Source: Manganibacter manganicus (GTDB lineage Bacteria > Pseudomonadota > Alphaproteobacteria > Rhizobiales > Rhizobiaceae). From it: a stretch of 64,000 bases of DNA. Positions 1 to 12,348 of the stretch are shown here, piece after piece. The stretch lies in the NCBI RefSeq assembly GCF_002075885.1, contig NZ_MDET01000009.1, positions 253-64,252 on the forward strand, in the 5' to 3' direction. The notes beneath the pieces were generated by a model that made no database searches, was not told the origin of the DNA, and worked only from the letters and a program-made list of their open reading frames with translations. Position 1 is the first letter of the stretch. The number at the start of each line of letters is the position of its first letter. The position numbers and the translations under genes were made by a program.

Positions 1-537
1 CGTTGCTCGCGCCCGCAAATGGGCGATGGGCCGGGAAAGGCAAGGGTAGAAACGCCGGCGGGCGCGGACAACCGTGCCATATAATTGAACTTAGGAGGTA
101 CGGCCCCGCGCCCGCTTCCCGACCTTTCAGACCCGAAAGGTCCGTTCTTTGAAAGAGCCAGACGGCATTTGCCGGGCGTGGCAACGGTGAAGTGCGGCAT
201 CAACCAGGTCTCTGGCCATACGGGGACCCCGCCAGCGACGAGCGACAGCGAGCGAGCTTAAGGGCGGGGCAAAAGACAAACAGGGCCGAAAGGCAGCGTG
301 GCAACGAAGGCGTTTGGTGGAAAGATCGCAGCCCTCTCGCCCGGATGGGTGGCGCGCGATTGTCCTTTTGACCACCCGTCCGCCCCTCCGCCATCCCACC
401 CGTTCGAACGGGATTCTTACCCGTAAGGGCGTTTCGCTGCGTCGCAAAAAGCGGTGTGATGTTCGATGGGCACCACCGAGGGCGACACCATCAATGGACG
501 TCACCCGTCAGGCGGCACCGGAATCGGAGGAACAGCC
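1..537. other. Upstream region of ppc without a recognisable gene
   Basis: No open frame here resembles a known protein; the frames present look like GC-driven shadows. A perfect 8-bp stem (GACCTTTC at 121-128, GAAAGGTC at 135-142) followed by a short T-rich stretch could be a weak terminator of a gene to the left or part of the ppc leader. The last 12 bases contain the ppc ribosome binding site (GGAGG near 527-531). Nothing else can be supported. Confidence 0.5.
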
Positions 538-3231
<2,694 letters not shown>

Positions 3232-3261
3232 GGGCGCGCTGCGCAAAAAGGGAGAACGAGC

Positions 3262-4566
3262 ATGAACATACCCGCAAACCCGAACATCAGCGGCACAAGG
3301 CCATTCTTCCGGTCCGCTCTGGCTGAGGTCGATCCGGCGATCAGCGCCGCAATCGGCCGTGAACTCGGCCGCCAGCGCGACGAGATCGAACTGATCGCCT
3401 CCGAAAACATCGTCTCCAAGGCGGTGCTGGAAGCGCAGGGCTCGGTGCTGACCAACAAATATGCCGAAGGCTATCCCGGCCGCCGCTATTATGGCGGCTG
3501 CCAATATGTGGACGAGGTCGAGGATCTGGCCCGCGACCGCGCGAAATCGCTGTTCAACTGCACCTACGCCAATGTGCAGCCCAATTCCGGCAGCCAGGCC
3601 AATCAGGCGGTGTTCATGGCGCTGATGCAGCCGGGCGACACCTTCCTTGGGCTGAACCTTGCCGCTGGCGGGCACCTGACCCACGGCGCACCGGTCAACC
3701 AGTCCGGCAAATGGTTCAATGTGGTCTCCTATGGCGTCAACCCCGAGAGCCACCGCATCGATCTCGACGAGGTGCGCGACCTGGCAAGGAAGCATCGGCC
3801 GAAGGTGATCCTCGCCGGCGGCTCGGCCTATCCGCGCGTCATCGATTTCCAGGCGTTCCGCGGCATTGCCGACGAGGTCGACGCAAAGCTCTTCGTCGAT
3901 ATGGCACATTTCGCCGGGCTGGTGGCCGGCGGCGTGCATCCCAACCCGCTCGACCATGCCCATGTGGTCACGACGACCACGCACAAGACGCTGCGCGGAC
4001 CGCGCGGCGGCATGGTGTTGTCGAATGACGAGGAGATCGGCAAGAAGATCAATTCGGCCGTCTTCCCCGGCCTGCAGGGCGGACCGCTGATGCATGTCAT
4101 CGCCGCCAAGGCGGTGGCCTTCGGCGAGGCGCTGTCGTCTGAGTTCAAGGTCTATGCCCGCAATGTCGTAGACAATGCCAAGGTACTGGCGGAGACTCTG
4201 GCGGAGGGCGGAGTCGATATCGTCTCGGGCGGCACCGACACCCATGTCATGCTGGTCGATCTGCGCCGCAAGGGCCTGACCGGCAAGCTGGTGGAGGCGG
4301 TGCTTGGCCGCGCCCACATCACCTGCAACAAGAACGGCATTCCCTTCGACCCACAGGGGCCGATGGTCACTTCGGGCATCCGGCTCGGCACGCCCGCCTG
4401 CACGACGCGCGGCTTCTCCACCGAGGAATTCCGCCAGGTCGGCCGCCTGACGATGCATGTCATCGACGGGCTGGCCGCCAACGGTGAAGACAAGAACGCC
4501 AAGGTCGAGGCGGCGGTGCGCGAGGAAGTCGCCTCGCTCCTCGCCCGTTTCCCCATCTACGAATAA
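3262..4566 (+). CDS. glyA: Serine hydroxymethyltransferase
   Basis: PLP enzyme that interconverts serine plus tetrahydrofolate with glycine plus 5,10-methylene-THF. The 434-residue length is normal. The PLP-binding Lys lies in the [14 protein letters not shown] motif near residue 242, and the N-terminal [10 protein letters not shown] and [13 protein letters not shown] segments are diagnostic. The start ATG at 3262 is preceded by GGGAGAACGAG. It lies 30 bases downstream of ppc and is followed by a strong terminator at 4603-4633. The convergent gene on its 3' side encodes a TMAO demethylase-like protein that delivers C1 units, so this GlyA could capture methylene-THF from methylated amines. That link is inference, because glyA is also a housekeeping gene. 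Confidence 0.97.
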   Translation: MNIPANPNISGTRPFFRSALAEVDPAISAAIGRELGRQRDEIELIASENIVSKAVLEAQGSVLTNKYAEGYPGRRYYGGCQYVDEVEDLARDRAKSLFNCTYANVQPNSGSQANQAVFMALMQPGDTFLGLNLAAGGHLTHGAPVNQSGKWFNVVSYGVNPESHRIDLDEVRDLARKHRPKVILAGGSAYPRVIDFQAFRGIADEVDAKLFVDMAHFAGLVAGGVHPNPLDHAHVVTTTTHKTLRGPRGGMVLSNDEEIGKKINSAVFPGLQGGPLMHVIAAKAVAFGEALSSEFKVYARNVVDNAKVLAETLAEGGVDIVSGGTDTHVMLVDLRRKGLTGKLVEAVLGRAHITCNKNGIPFDPQGPMVTSGIRLGTPACTTRGFSTEEFRQVGRLTMHVIDGLAANGEDKNAKVEAAVREEVASLLARFPIYE

Positions 4567-4602
4567 TCGTGCCGGCTCCCTGACCGGCGCGATTATGAGG
4601 GA

Positions 4603-4633
4603 GGCCGCCGAGCGATCGGCGGCCTTCTTCTTT
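4603..4633 (+). terminator. Intrinsic terminator of ppc-glyA
   Basis: A perfect 7-bp stem GGCCGCC / GGCGGCC with an 8-base loop is followed by TTCTTCTTT, 36 bases after the glyA stop. Confidence 0.8.
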
Positions 4634-4661
4634 GCCAGCCAGGTGCCTGCGCTTTCAAAAA

Positions 4662-4688
4662 CAAAAACCCCGCGCTTGGAGGGCGGGG
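4662..4688 (-). terminator. Intrinsic terminator of the TMAO demethylase gene
   Basis: Read on the minus strand, CCCCGC and GCGGGG form a stem that is followed by TTTTTGTTTTTG. It sits about 30 bases past the stop of the demethylase gene, which runs right to left. Confidence 0.8.
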
Positions 4689-4718
4689 CAATAAGTAAGT
4701 GGCGCGTTACCGTACTGG

Positions 4719-7085
4719 TTACGAGCGCGGGCGCTCCTTCTTGGGATCGTAATGCGCGAAGGCAACGACGGTTGCCGGCAGGCGCTTCTGCTGGCCGTCA
4801 AGCTTGCCGATCTCGACCTCCGTGCCGACGGCGGCATGGGCAACGTCGAGACGGGCCAGCGCGATATTTTTCTTCAGGATTGGTGAGCGCATGGACGATG
4901 TGACCTCGCCGATCTGGGCGCGCCCGACATGCACGCAATCGCCATGGCCGACGGCAATATTGGCGTCAATGTCGAGGCCAACCATCTTGCGCACCGGATG
5001 CTCCTTGCGGCGGATCAGCGCCTCGCGTCCGATGAAATCATCGGTCTTGGTCTTGAGCGGCACGGTGAACCCGATACCGGCCTCAAACGGGTCGGTCTGG
5101 TCGGAAAAATCATAGCCGGCGAAAATCAGGCCGGATTCGATACGCAGCATATCGAGCGCCTCGAGTCCCATCGGTTTGAGACCGAGTGGCTGGCCGGCTT
5201 CCCACACCGCGTCGAACACTTTTTCAGCGTCGCGCGGATGGCACCAAACTTCATAGCCGAGTTCGCCGGTATAGCCGGTGCGCGATACCACGATCGGCAC
5301 ACCCTGTGCGTCGCCAATACGGCCGATGGTGAAGCGGAACCATTCCAGTTCTTCGAGCGAGGGCTGATGCGGCGGCGTCCACACCACCTGCTTGAGGATA
5401 TCGCGGCTGTTCGGCCCCTGCACGGCGATGTTGTGCATCTGGTCGGTAGAAGAACGCACCAGAACCTTCAGGCCGAGTTTGTCGGCCTGCTCGCGCAGCC
5501 ACTCACCAGAATAATCGTCGCCGCAGATCCAGCGGAAATTGTCCTTGCCGAGCCGCAGAAGCGTTCCGTCGTCGATCATGCCACCATGTTCGTAGCACAT
5601 CGCGGTGTAAACCACCTGGCCGACACCCAGCTTCTTGACATCGCGCGTCAACGTGTACTGCATCAGCGCTTCAGAGTCGGGGCCGGTCACCTCGAACTTG
5701 CGCAGCGCCGACAGGTCCATGACCACCGCCTTCTGGCGGCAGGCCCAATATTCCTCGATCGGCCCTTCCTTCGAAAAACAATTGGCCAGCCAGTAGCCCT
5801 TGTACTCGACGAAGTTGCGGGTGTGCTTGGAAAAGCTCGAATGGAAAGCGGTTTCACGGGTCATCTTGGGCTCGGCATCTGGAGTCACTCTTCGGGCGAT
5901 TGCTCGCGAAAACTTGTGCTGGCCGGAATAGGTGCGCACATGGATGTCGGTGAGATTCCAGCCATTGGCCGGCGTCGTGTCGTCCGGGCAAGCCGAGGAC
6001 ACGCAGACCAGATCGGTCAGCGCGCGCAACAGCACGTAGTCGCCCGGCCGCGACCATGGCTCATCGGAGAACATCACCCCGTGAGCATCGATGCCGGTAT
6101 TGAAGAAGAAATTCGCAGCCATCCAGCCGGCACGAGGGGTCACGCCATAGGAGGAAAGCGCACCGTTGAAATTGGTCGAGCAGTTGGCATGGCCCGGATA
6201 ACCGATATCGTCATAATATTTGGCAAAGCAGGCGAGTGCGAATGCGTCATGGCGCCCACAGGTATCCTGCACCACCTCGACCAGAGGTTCGAAATCCTGA
6301 TCGAAATATTTTGCGTGCAGGCCGGGCATCGGATAGGCATGTCCCATCACCGACCGCGTCGCCGTCACGTCCAGCGCAAGATCCCTGCCCTTGTCGAGCT
6401 TGCGCGCTGAAAAGCACTGAAAGTCGGTGCACTGGCGGCCATCCACATCGATGATCTGGATATAATCTCCGGCCTTGACGAAATAGGCTTCCGCTGTCGC
6501 CGATTTGACACGCAGGTCTAGAACCGGGTCGGCGAGCGGGTCAGGCAGCTTTGCTGCTTCGCCACGCGGCCGGATGCGGGCACGCTGCACCATGACAACC
6601 AGCGGCGTCGTGGTGTCATGCGCATCGATTGCCATCGGACCGCCGGGCGCCGCCACCACAAGTGCGCCGTCGCGCGTTGCGGTGAAGCTTTCCTGCTGGC
6701 CGGCCGGGGTATTGTGATCGAAAAAGCGCGTCGCTAGGGCACTGCCGAGTTGAAGCTTGCGGCGCTCCATGCCGGCACGCAATCCGCCAAGGCTCTCCTC
6801 GCCAGAAAGCAACAGCGCCTTGAAACCTGCGGCATTGCTATTGCCAGGCGCACCGACGATAGCGGGATCGGAACGTCCATCCTTGTCAAAGGCAAGCAAT
6901 TCGCAAGGCTGGCCGCCTTCGGCATTACGCACGGTGATCTTGTCACCGGCCTCGATCTCGATCAGCATCGCGCCACTGCCTGGAACGTGATAGCGTTCCG
7001 TGCCGGGCAGAAGCAGTCCCGGCTGTAGGATCAGGCTGGGTTTGGGCGGGCCGGAGGTTACGGCGGGGTAGTTTGCGAGTGTCAT
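4719..7085 (-). CDS. tdm: Trimethylamine-N-oxide demethylase (DUF1989 + GcvT-like fusion)
   Basis: Predicted to split trimethylamine N-oxide into dimethylamine and a one-carbon unit (formaldehyde, transferable to THF). The 788-residue protein has the composite architecture known for bacterial Tdm. Its N-terminal half is of the DUF1989 / urea-carboxylase-associated type, with Cys/His-rich patches such as CGRHDAF near residue 274 and ACPDD near residue 365 that could bind metal. From about residue 415 to the end it is an aminomethyltransferase (GcvT) folate-binding domain. ATG 7085 is preferred over the two in-frame GTG codons just upstream because GAGG sits 5 bases before it. A FadR/GntR regulator is transcribed divergently, and a trimethylamine monooxygenase gene lies 2.5 kb away. 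A plain dimethylglycine or sarcosine demethylase is the alternative, but those lack the DUF1989 half. Confidence 0.88.
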   Translation of the reverse strand: MTLANYPAVTSGPPKPSLILQPGLLLPGTERYHVPGSGAMLIEIEAGDKITVRNAEGGQPCELLAFDKDGRSDPAIVGAPGNSNAAGFKALLLSGEESLGGLRAGMERRKLQLGSALATRFFDHNTPAGQQESFTATRDGALVVAAPGGPMAIDAHDTTTPLVVMVQRARIRPRGEAAKLPDPLADPVLDLRVKSATAEAYFVKAGDYIQIIDVDGRQCTDFQCFSARKLDKGRDLALDVTATRSVMGHAYPMPGLHAKYFDQDFEPLVEVVQDTCGRHDAFALACFAKYYDDIGYPGHANCSTNFNGALSSYGVTPRAGWMAANFFFNTGIDAHGVMFSDEPWSRPGDYVLLRALTDLVCVSSACPDDTTPANGWNLTDIHVRTYSGQHKFSRAIARRVTPDAEPKMTRETAFHSSFSKHTRNFVEYKGYWLANCFSKEGPIEEYWACRQKAVVMDLSALRKFEVTGPDSEALMQYTLTRDVKKLGVGQVVYTAMCYEHGGMIDDGTLLRLGKDNFRWICGDDYSGEWLREQADKLGLKVLVRSSTDQMHNIAVQGPNSRDILKQVVWTPPHQPSLEELEWFRFTIGRIGDAQGVPIVVSRTGYTGELGYEVWCHPRDAEKVFDAVWEAGQPLGLKPMGLEALDMLRIESGLIFAGYDFSDQTDPFEAGIGFTVPLKTKTDDFIGREALIRRKEHPVRKMVGLDIDANIAVGHGDCVHVGRAQIGEVTSSMRSPILKKNIALARLDVAHAAVGTEVEIGKLDGQQKRLPATVVAFAHYDPKKERPRS

Positions 7086-7380
7086 CACCACCTCGTCTGA
7101 ATTTGCCTGTGTGTAAAAATATTTGATTTCAGAGAATACTCAATTTGTTGATCATGGCAAGACTTCCTTTGATGGCAGCGGCGTGGCAACGGCGACAATT
7201 CACCTCGAAGCGGGCGTTCAAGGATTTCGACACGTCTCTTGATCAAAACAGGCAATTGCTCCGGTCGGCTCTGCCATGTAAGCGGATGAGAGTCGATGAA
7301 GATTTCAAATCCCGGCTATGCTGCGATAAGATTCATCTCACTTGCAGCCATTGGGCTAAAGAGCAACGCAAGGTCGTAGA
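7086..7380. promoter_or_regulatory. Divergent promoter region between tdm and the GntR gene
   Basis: This 295-bp intergenic region is AT-richer than its surroundings and must hold the promoters of both divergent genes. I see no convincing -35/-10 pair and no clear TGGT-N-ACCA operator, so the regulator site is not assigned. Short frames inside it lack ribosome binding sites and homology cues. Confidence 0.5.
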
Positions 7381-8106
7381 ATGAAAACCGAAGGCGACCA
7401 ATTTACATCTCAACTCATCGCCAGCTACTCGGTGGGTGCGACGGTTCAGGCGGTTTTGGACCGCTTGTTCGCGAAAATCAGATCGGAGGAATATCCGATC
7501 AACGCGCGACTTCCGTCAGAACGGGCCTTGGCCTCGGAGATGGGAGTAGCCCGTAACACCGTGCGTGAAGCGCTCGATGTTCTCGAAGCCCGCAACGTCA
7601 TCACGCGACGGCCTGGCAGCGGCAGTTTCGTCACATACCGCTCCGAAGATGGAGCGGAGCGGGATGACAGTTCGGTCGCCCTGGAAACCAGTCCTTTGGA
7701 CCACCTCGTCGTGCGCGGTATCCTCGAACCCGAAATGATCCGCCTCGCCGTCATCAACATGACCCCGCGCGAAGTGTGGGAGTTGGAACAACTCATGTCG
7801 AAGATCGAAGGCGTGCATACTGACGTCACGGCTTTCGTAAAATGTGAAGAGGAAATCTATCGCAAGATCGCCGAGGGAACGCACAATCCGCTGCTGGCAT
7901 CCTGCTACAATCTGACAATTGAAGCCTGCCGCGCAAGCTTTCGCAGCACGCTGCTTCGCCGGCACCTTTCTCCGAAGCGGATCCTTGAATACCAGCAACG
8001 CTACAATGCGCTGTTCAACGCCATCGCCTCACGCGATGTGGAGCGGGCTGTCGAATTCATCAAACTGCATCTGATCGAAGAACAGAAGCTATTCCTGCAG
8101 AACTGA
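7381..8106 (+). CDS. FadR-subfamily GntR transcriptional regulator
   Basis: A 241-residue DNA-binding regulator. Residues about 20-85 form the GntR winged helix, with the typical RLPSERALASEMGVARNTVREAL recognition segment and the wing RRPGSGSFV. The remainder is an all-helical FCD ligand-binding domain. It is transcribed away from tdm and its 3' end overlaps by 18 bp, tail to tail, with the binding-protein gene. From context it most likely controls tdm and perhaps tmm in response to a methylated amine or its product, but the ligand is unknown. Confidence 0.85.
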   Translation: MKTEGDQFTSQLIASYSVGATVQAVLDRLFAKIRSEEYPINARLPSERALASEMGVARNTVREALDVLEARNVITRRPGSGSFVTYRSEDGAERDDSSVALETSPLDHLVVRGILEPEMIRLAVINMTPREVWELEQLMSKIEGVHTDVTAFVKCEEEIYRKIAEGTHNPLLASCYNLTIEACRASFRSTLLRRHLSPKRILEYQQRYNALFNAIASRDVERAVEFIKLHLIEEQKLFLQN

Positions 8107-9402
8107 CTCCGGCGTTCGTGCTCGCAGGGCGGTTCCGTTCTCGTTGGCCCGCAGCCGCTGGTCCCAAAGCTGCCCCATATCCGCCATTTCCTGTTTGAGC
8201 AGGTCTCCATGGCGTTTCAGCCAGCGGGGAATCGATCCGAAAGCCGCAATCCTCGCCTTGCCGTTTTTCAGCGTCACCACCGGCCAGTCTCCGACCAGCG
8301 CGTTGTCGATGCCGAACATGCTCTCGCCCCACCAATGCGCAGGGCCAAAGGCGTGGGTAACATGCCCGAGTTGCTTCATCGCCGCCAAGACAGATAGAGG
8401 ATTCACGCTGTTGGACTTCTCGACTGCTGCATGCCAGATGTCCAGAATAGCCGCATATTCCCAGCTTACCGCCGTCCAGGTGCCGGGAAAACGGCGGTTA
8501 TACTCGTCAAAGAAGCCTTTTGGCCGGTTGAAGAAAAACGTCTTGCCCGTCAGCTTTTCATCATCGAAATCCGGAAACTGAAAGAGAAATCCCTCCATGA
8601 ATTCGATCGATGTACGGGCGACGAGCCGGTCGTAATAGTCCAGCGTGCAGGACACGATCTGCCCCTTGAAGCCCCGTGCGTGAGCATATTCGGTCAAGGC
8701 ATGCACCATTGGCGTATAGCTGGTGCACCAGCATAAAATGTCAGCGTTCGAATCCAGCATGGGCTGGACGATTGCAGCGGCATCGGTGGTGCCGGGATCA
8801 TACCGGATTTCCTTGGCTATCTCGATCTCGGCGGCTTTGAAGGCTGCGCGATACGTCGCAAGCGAGGGAAGACCAAGCGCGTCGGACTGGCTGCAGATCG
8901 CGACGGTCTTAAGTTCCGGGCTGGCTTGCGCGAGCCAGTCCACCCCTGTCACGTTGTAGATCGGGTGCAGTTCACTTGGGGCAATCAGGTAGGGCGTGTC
9001 CGGCGACAAGTCGCTGGGCAGCAGGGTAGAGGTCAGGACTTTGCGATCGGTCAGATAGTCCCGCAATTGCGTAACCGTATCTCCGCCCAGCATCATCAGC
9101 AACTTGACGTCATGCTGTTCCACCAGATGACGTGCACCCTTCGCAGCCCGCCCGGCATCGTAGTCGCAATCATACTCCACAATCTTGATCGGATAGCGCC
9201 GTCCGTTGATCAACAGCCCTCCGGTCTTGTTCAGCCAGTCTTCCCATATCCGGCAGCCATGCAATCCGGGCAGCCCCCATGACTCCGCCTGACCGCTGAG
9301 CGGAGCCAAAAATCCGATATTCACCGCGTTTGGCATGCCGACGGACAACCGGGGCAGCACACTGGAAATTGCGAGTTGATGGGCAAAGCTGGAGTTCTGC
9401 AT
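8089..9402 (-). CDS. Periplasmic-binding-fold protein (branched-chain amino acid/urea/AmiC type)
   Basis: A type I periplasmic binding-protein fold (Peripla_BP_6-like) typical of substrate-binding subunits of branched-chain amino acid, urea or amide ABC transporters and of the cytoplasmic amide sensor AmiC. The mature-like sequence begins almost at once with [16 protein letters not shown], the usual first strand of the fold. ATG 9402 (437 residues) is chosen because GGTGAT lies upstream; ATG 9336 would remove the extra N-terminus. Neither start gives a convincing signal peptide with a basic n-region. No permease or ATPase genes are nearby, so a cytoplasmic sensor is a real alternative. It is divergent from tmm, which suggests a ligand in methylated-amine metabolism. 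Confidence 0.72.
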   Translation of the reverse strand: MQNSSFAHQLAISSVLPRLSVGMPNAVNIGFLAPLSGQAESWGLPGLHGCRIWEDWLNKTGGLLINGRRYPIKIVEYDCDYDAGRAAKGARHLVEQHDVKLLMMLGGDTVTQLRDYLTDRKVLTSTLLPSDLSPDTPYLIAPSELHPIYNVTGVDWLAQASPELKTVAICSQSDALGLPSLATYRAAFKAAEIEIAKEIRYDPGTTDAAAIVQPMLDSNADILCWCTSYTPMVHALTEYAHARGFKGQIVSCTLDYYDRLVARTSIEFMEGFLFQFPDFDDEKLTGKTFFFNRPKGFFDEYNRRFPGTWTAVSWEYAAILDIWHAAVEKSNSVNPLSVLAAMKQLGHVTHAFGPAHWWGESMFGIDNALVGDWPVVTLKNGKARIAAFGSIPRWLKRHGDLLKQEMADMGQLWDQRLRANENGTALRARTPESVLQE

Positions 9403-9555
9403 GCGGATCACCAATACCCGAAAATCCCCCACTTCAGTATGAAATTTCCCTTCCCTACAGGAAAATTGTTGACAGATTGGTATAATAAAAGGCACCGTAC
9501 TCTGGACCAGAGGTACCAATCAATCAATTTTGGTCTATACCACCAGGAGGAGACT
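9403..9555. promoter_or_regulatory. Divergent promoter/operator region upstream of tmm
   Basis: This region holds a TATAAT hexamer at 9481-9486 (possible -10), a TCTGG-A-CCAGA inverted repeat at 9501-9511 and TGGT-CTAT-ACCA at 9531-9542. The last repeat abuts the tmm Shine-Dalgarno AGGAGGAG. GntR/FadR-type regulators commonly bind GT-N-AC dyads, so the last repeat is a candidate operator whose occupancy would block tmm expression. No TTGACA lies 16-18 bases from the TATAAT; one TTGACA at 9469 is only 6 bases away. Confidence 0.4.
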
Positions 9556-10920
9556 ATGTCAGCTAAGCGAGTGGCCGTCATCGGCGCCGGGCCTTCTGGC
9601 CTTGCACAACTCAGGGCATTTCAATCGGCTGCCGCCAAAGGCGCCGAAATCCCCGAAATCGTCTGCTTCGAAAAGCAGGCCAATTGGGGCGGTCTTTGGA
9701 ACTACACCTGGCGCACGGGCCTCGACCAGTACGGCGAACCGGTTCACGGTTCGATGTATCGCTACCTGTGGTCCAACGGCCCGAAGGAAGGTCTGGAATT
9801 CGCCGATTATTCCTTTGAGGAACATTTCGGCCGACAGATCGCCTCTTATCCGCCGCGCGCAGTGCTATTCGATTATATCGAAGGCCGCGTCAACAAGGCC
9901 GGCGTGCGCAAATGGATTCGCTTCGAAACCGCTGTGCGCCTCGTTACATGGGATGCGGAGCGCAGGAAATTCACAGTTACTGTGCAGGATTTACCGAAAG
10001 ATCACTGCTATTCCGAGGAATTCGACCATGTGATCGTCGCCTCGGGCCACTTCTCCACGCCGAACGTTCCCGAATTCCCCGGCTTTTCGGGCTTCAATGG
10101 CCGCATCCTGCATGCCCATGACTTCCGCGACGCCCGCGAATTCGTCGGCAAGGACGTTTTGCTGATCGGCACCAGCTATTCCGCCGAGGACATCGGTTCG
10201 CAGTGCTGGAAATACGGCGCCAAGTCCATCACCAACTCTTATCGTACGGCGCCCATGGGCTTCAAATGGCCGGACAATTGGGAAGAAAAACCGTTGCTGC
10301 AAAAGGTAGATGGCAACACCGCCACCTTCAAGGACGGCTCGACCAAGAAGATCGACGCCATTATCCTGTGCACCGGCTACAAGCACCACTTCCCCTTCCT
10401 GCCGGATGATTTGCGTCTAAAAACGGCCAACCGGCTGGCGACCGCCGATCTCTACAAGGGCGTGGCCTATGTCCACAATCCGGCCCTGTTCTACATCGGG
10501 ATGCAGGACCAGTGGTTCACCTTCAACATGTTCGACGCTCAGGCCTGGTGGGCGCGCGACGTGATTCTCGGCCGAATTCAAGTCCCCGAAGACAAAAAGG
10601 TTCTGCTGGCTGACGTCGAGGATCGCGTTGCGCGCGAGGATGCGGGAGAAGACGATCACGACGCGATCGAGTACCAGGGCAGCTACGTCAAGGAACTGAT
10701 TGCTGAAACGGACTATCCGAGCTTCGACGTAGACGGCGCCAATGAGGCTTTCTTCGAATGGAAGAAGCACAAGAAGCAGGGCATCATGGAGTTCCGCAAC
10801 CACGCCTACAAGTCGGTCATCACCGGGACGATGGCGCCACTGCATCATACCCCATGGAAGGACGCTCTCGACGATTCGATGGAATCTTACCTGCGCGTTA
10901 CAGTCGCGGCCGCTGAGTAG
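9556..10920 (+). CDS. tmm: Trimethylamine monooxygenase (bacterial flavin monooxygenase)
   Basis: Predicted to oxidise trimethylamine to TMAO with FAD, NADPH and O2. The 454-residue length matches bacterial Tmm. Motifs in order are the FAD-binding GAGPSG (residues 10-15), the FMO signature [17 protein letters not shown] (around 173-189), the NADPH-binding GTSYSAED (around 205) and LCTGY (around 271). ATG 9556 is selected because a strong AGGAGGAG lies just upstream; the longer frame has no such signal. It is divergent from the binding-protein gene and lies near tdm, whose substrate TMAO it would produce. Other group B FMOs are possible, but the pairing with a tdm-type gene strongly favours Tmm. 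Confidence 0.9.
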   Translation: MSAKRVAVIGAGPSGLAQLRAFQSAAAKGAEIPEIVCFEKQANWGGLWNYTWRTGLDQYGEPVHGSMYRYLWSNGPKEGLEFADYSFEEHFGRQIASYPPRAVLFDYIEGRVNKAGVRKWIRFETAVRLVTWDAERRKFTVTVQDLPKDHCYSEEFDHVIVASGHFSTPNVPEFPGFSGFNGRILHAHDFRDAREFVGKDVLLIGTSYSAEDIGSQCWKYGAKSITNSYRTAPMGFKWPDNWEEKPLLQKVDGNTATFKDGSTKKIDAIILCTGYKHHFPFLPDDLRLKTANRLATADLYKGVAYVHNPALFYIGMQDQWFTFNMFDAQAWWARDVILGRIQVPEDKKVLLADVEDRVAREDAGEDDHDAIEYQGSYVKELIAETDYPSFDVDGANEAFFEWKKHKKQGIMEFRNHAYKSVITGTMAPLHHTPWKDALDDSMESYLRVTVAAAE

Positions 10921-10968
10921 GCTGGCAACCCGGATCAGGAAAAACGCTGTTGCCCCTCATGGGTCTGT

Positions 10969-10997
10969 GCAAACCCCCGTCGCAAGACGGGGTTTGC
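10969..10997 (+). terminator. Strong hairpin downstream of tmm
   Basis: GCAAACCCCCGTC and GACGGGGTTTGC form a near-perfect 12-bp stem with a tetraloop-sized gap, 48 bases past the tmm stop. There is no T-run after it, so it may terminate inefficiently or protect the 3' end. Confidence 0.55.
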
Positions 10998-11062
10998 ATG
11001 CATTCCAGACCGGCGGTGTTGTCTTTACCAATTATAAACCACGGTCATCAAATTCTCTCGGC

Positions 11063-11302
11063 ATGGCCGATCTGATTCCCTTCCCGCTGCATTGCCGTAC
11101 CGCGCTTATTCGCTCCATCGCGGACGATCTGGAAATCATTCATGGGGCTGCGGCCAACGTCTTCTGGCGCAAGCGCATTGCGGGCATCGTCGCGGAAATG
11201 CGCGCGTCCGGATTGGCGGATATCGCGATCCGATCCGAGATTCTCGACCTTCAGAACGCGATCCAGACAGAAATGTGGGAGAGGGCCAGACGCCAAGCAT
11301 AG
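11063..11302 (+). CDS. DUF6074-like small protein
   Basis: A 79-residue protein starting MADLIPFPLHCR. It resembles the short DUF6074-type proteins common in Rhizobiales, which begin with a FPL motif and have a WRKRI-like segment. The frame continues upstream through the end of tmm in another register, so ATG 11063 is the sensible start, although its ribosome binding site is weak. No function is known for the family. It is followed 35 bases later by a convergent DoxX gene. Confidence 0.65.
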   Translation: MADLIPFPLHCRTALIRSIADDLEIIHGAAANVFWRKRIAGIVAEMRASGLADIAIRSEILDLQNAIQTEMWERARRQA

Positions 11303-11337
11303 AATTCGCGGGCCAATTTCCGCCCCGCTCGGTTCCA

Positions 11338-11730
11338 TCATTTCTCCCTTAGCCGGTCCAGACTCCAGGGACCGGGCCCAGAAAAAACGAGATAGAGAAA
11401 CACAAAGCAGAACAGAATTGCAGCATCCCCGCCGTTCAGGACCGGGAAAAAGCTGCGCGGCGCATGTGCCATCCAATAAGCAAACGCCATTTCACCAGAC
11501 AAGATGAAGGCCACGATGCGGGTTTTGAAGCCGAGAACCAGCAAAACGCCGCCGACCAGTTCTAGAAGCCCTGCTACGCCGCTGAGCGAAGCCAGACTCA
11601 CAATATCCCCGCCCCCGTCCGGAAAACCCAGCAGCTTTTGCGTACCATGCTCCAGAAAGAGAAGCGCCGCTACAATACGCAGTACCGAAAGTGCTTTGGG
11701 TCTGTGTTCGTCCAACAACGTGATCTCCAA
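11338..11730 (-). CDS. DoxX family membrane protein
   Basis: A 130-residue integral membrane protein with four hydrophobic segments. The EHGTQKLLGF segment after the first helix and the LELVGGVLLVLGF segment are typical of DoxX/YqjF proteins. The family is loosely linked to redox and membrane quinone functions, but the role of this member is unknown. It is monocistronic here, facing away from the next minus-strand gene by about 160 bases. Confidence 0.8.
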   Translation of the reverse strand: MEITLLDEHRPKALSVLRIVAALLFLEHGTQKLLGFPDGGGDIVSLASLSGVAGLLELVGGVLLVLGFKTRIVAFILSGEMAFAYWMAHAPRSFFPVLNGGDAAILFCFVFLYLVFSGPGPWSLDRLREK

Positions 11731-11889
11731 TCTCTAATGTCTACCCTGACAATCTATTGACCTGTGCATTCTTGGCAACTCAGATACGGCACCGTGGTGC
11801 TCTGCCTCGACTTTCGCTATCATCAGCGTGTCCGCCATGCCGCCGCCGGCTCGATCCGCGCATCATGTCATCGGCAGAGGCGCGCATGT

Positions 11890-12174
11890 CTAGTTTGCCG
11901 GCAGTGTCTCGGCTGGATTCTGACTGGTGTCAGGAACAGGTTGTTCAGGTGCCGGTTCGGCGTCTTGTCCGGGCGCTTGCCTGGTTTCTTCCGGAGATTC
12001 CTGGGGAAGAGGCTCGTCTGGGGCAGGTTGCGCTGCTTCGTTGGTCAAGACCTCATCAGTTCTGGCTTTAATCTCGTCGCCCGTCTGCCGGCTGATAAGA
12101 CCATAATTCACGGCCAGGCCGACGACCACCGCAATGATGACCCCGACGATTGTCGTTTTCAGATTCTTGGACAC
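11890..12174 (-). CDS. Small single-pass membrane protein with Pro/Glu/Gln-rich tail
   Basis: A 94-residue protein from a GTG at 12174, chosen because AAAAAAGGA lies just upstream. One hydrophobic segment (TTIVGVIIAVVVGLAVNYG, about residues 5-25) is followed by a charged linker and a low-complexity tail rich in Pro, Glu, Gln and Ala. I do not recognise a family. The tail suggests a periplasmic or cytoplasmic disordered extension. A longer frame reaches 12339 but its extra N-terminus is Arg-rich and unconvincing. Confidence 0.5.
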   Translation of the reverse strand: MSKNLKTTIVGVIIAVVVGLAVNYGLISRQTGDEIKARTDEVLTNEAAQPAPDEPLPQESPEETRQAPGQDAEPAPEQPVPDTSQNPAETLPAN

Positions 12175-12348
12175 TTGAGAGGTCCTTTTTTGCGAGGCGG
12201 CCCACACGATCAGCCGCGCCGCCAATCTTCTAATGATGCCCCTTCCCGTCGCCGTCAGAGTGTCTGAGCCTCCGTCAGTGGTCAACCCTCGTACCGAATT
12301 ACGCAGGTTGTCGCGGCCATCTTTAAAGCAATCTCGCAACTTGCTTGA

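Noticed and set aside
127..504. Minus-strand frame of 125 codons upstream of ppc
   Set aside because: Arg/Ser-rich composition, no ribosome binding site and no resemblance to a family.
4929..6410. Plus-strand open frame of 493 codons opposite the demethylase gene
   Set aside because: It is antisense to a clear DUF1989-GcvT protein, lacks any family resemblance and is explained by high GC in the third codon position.
9469..9486. TTGACA followed by TATAAT upstream of tmm
   Set aside because: The hexamers are only 6 bases apart, so they cannot form one sigma-70 promoter.
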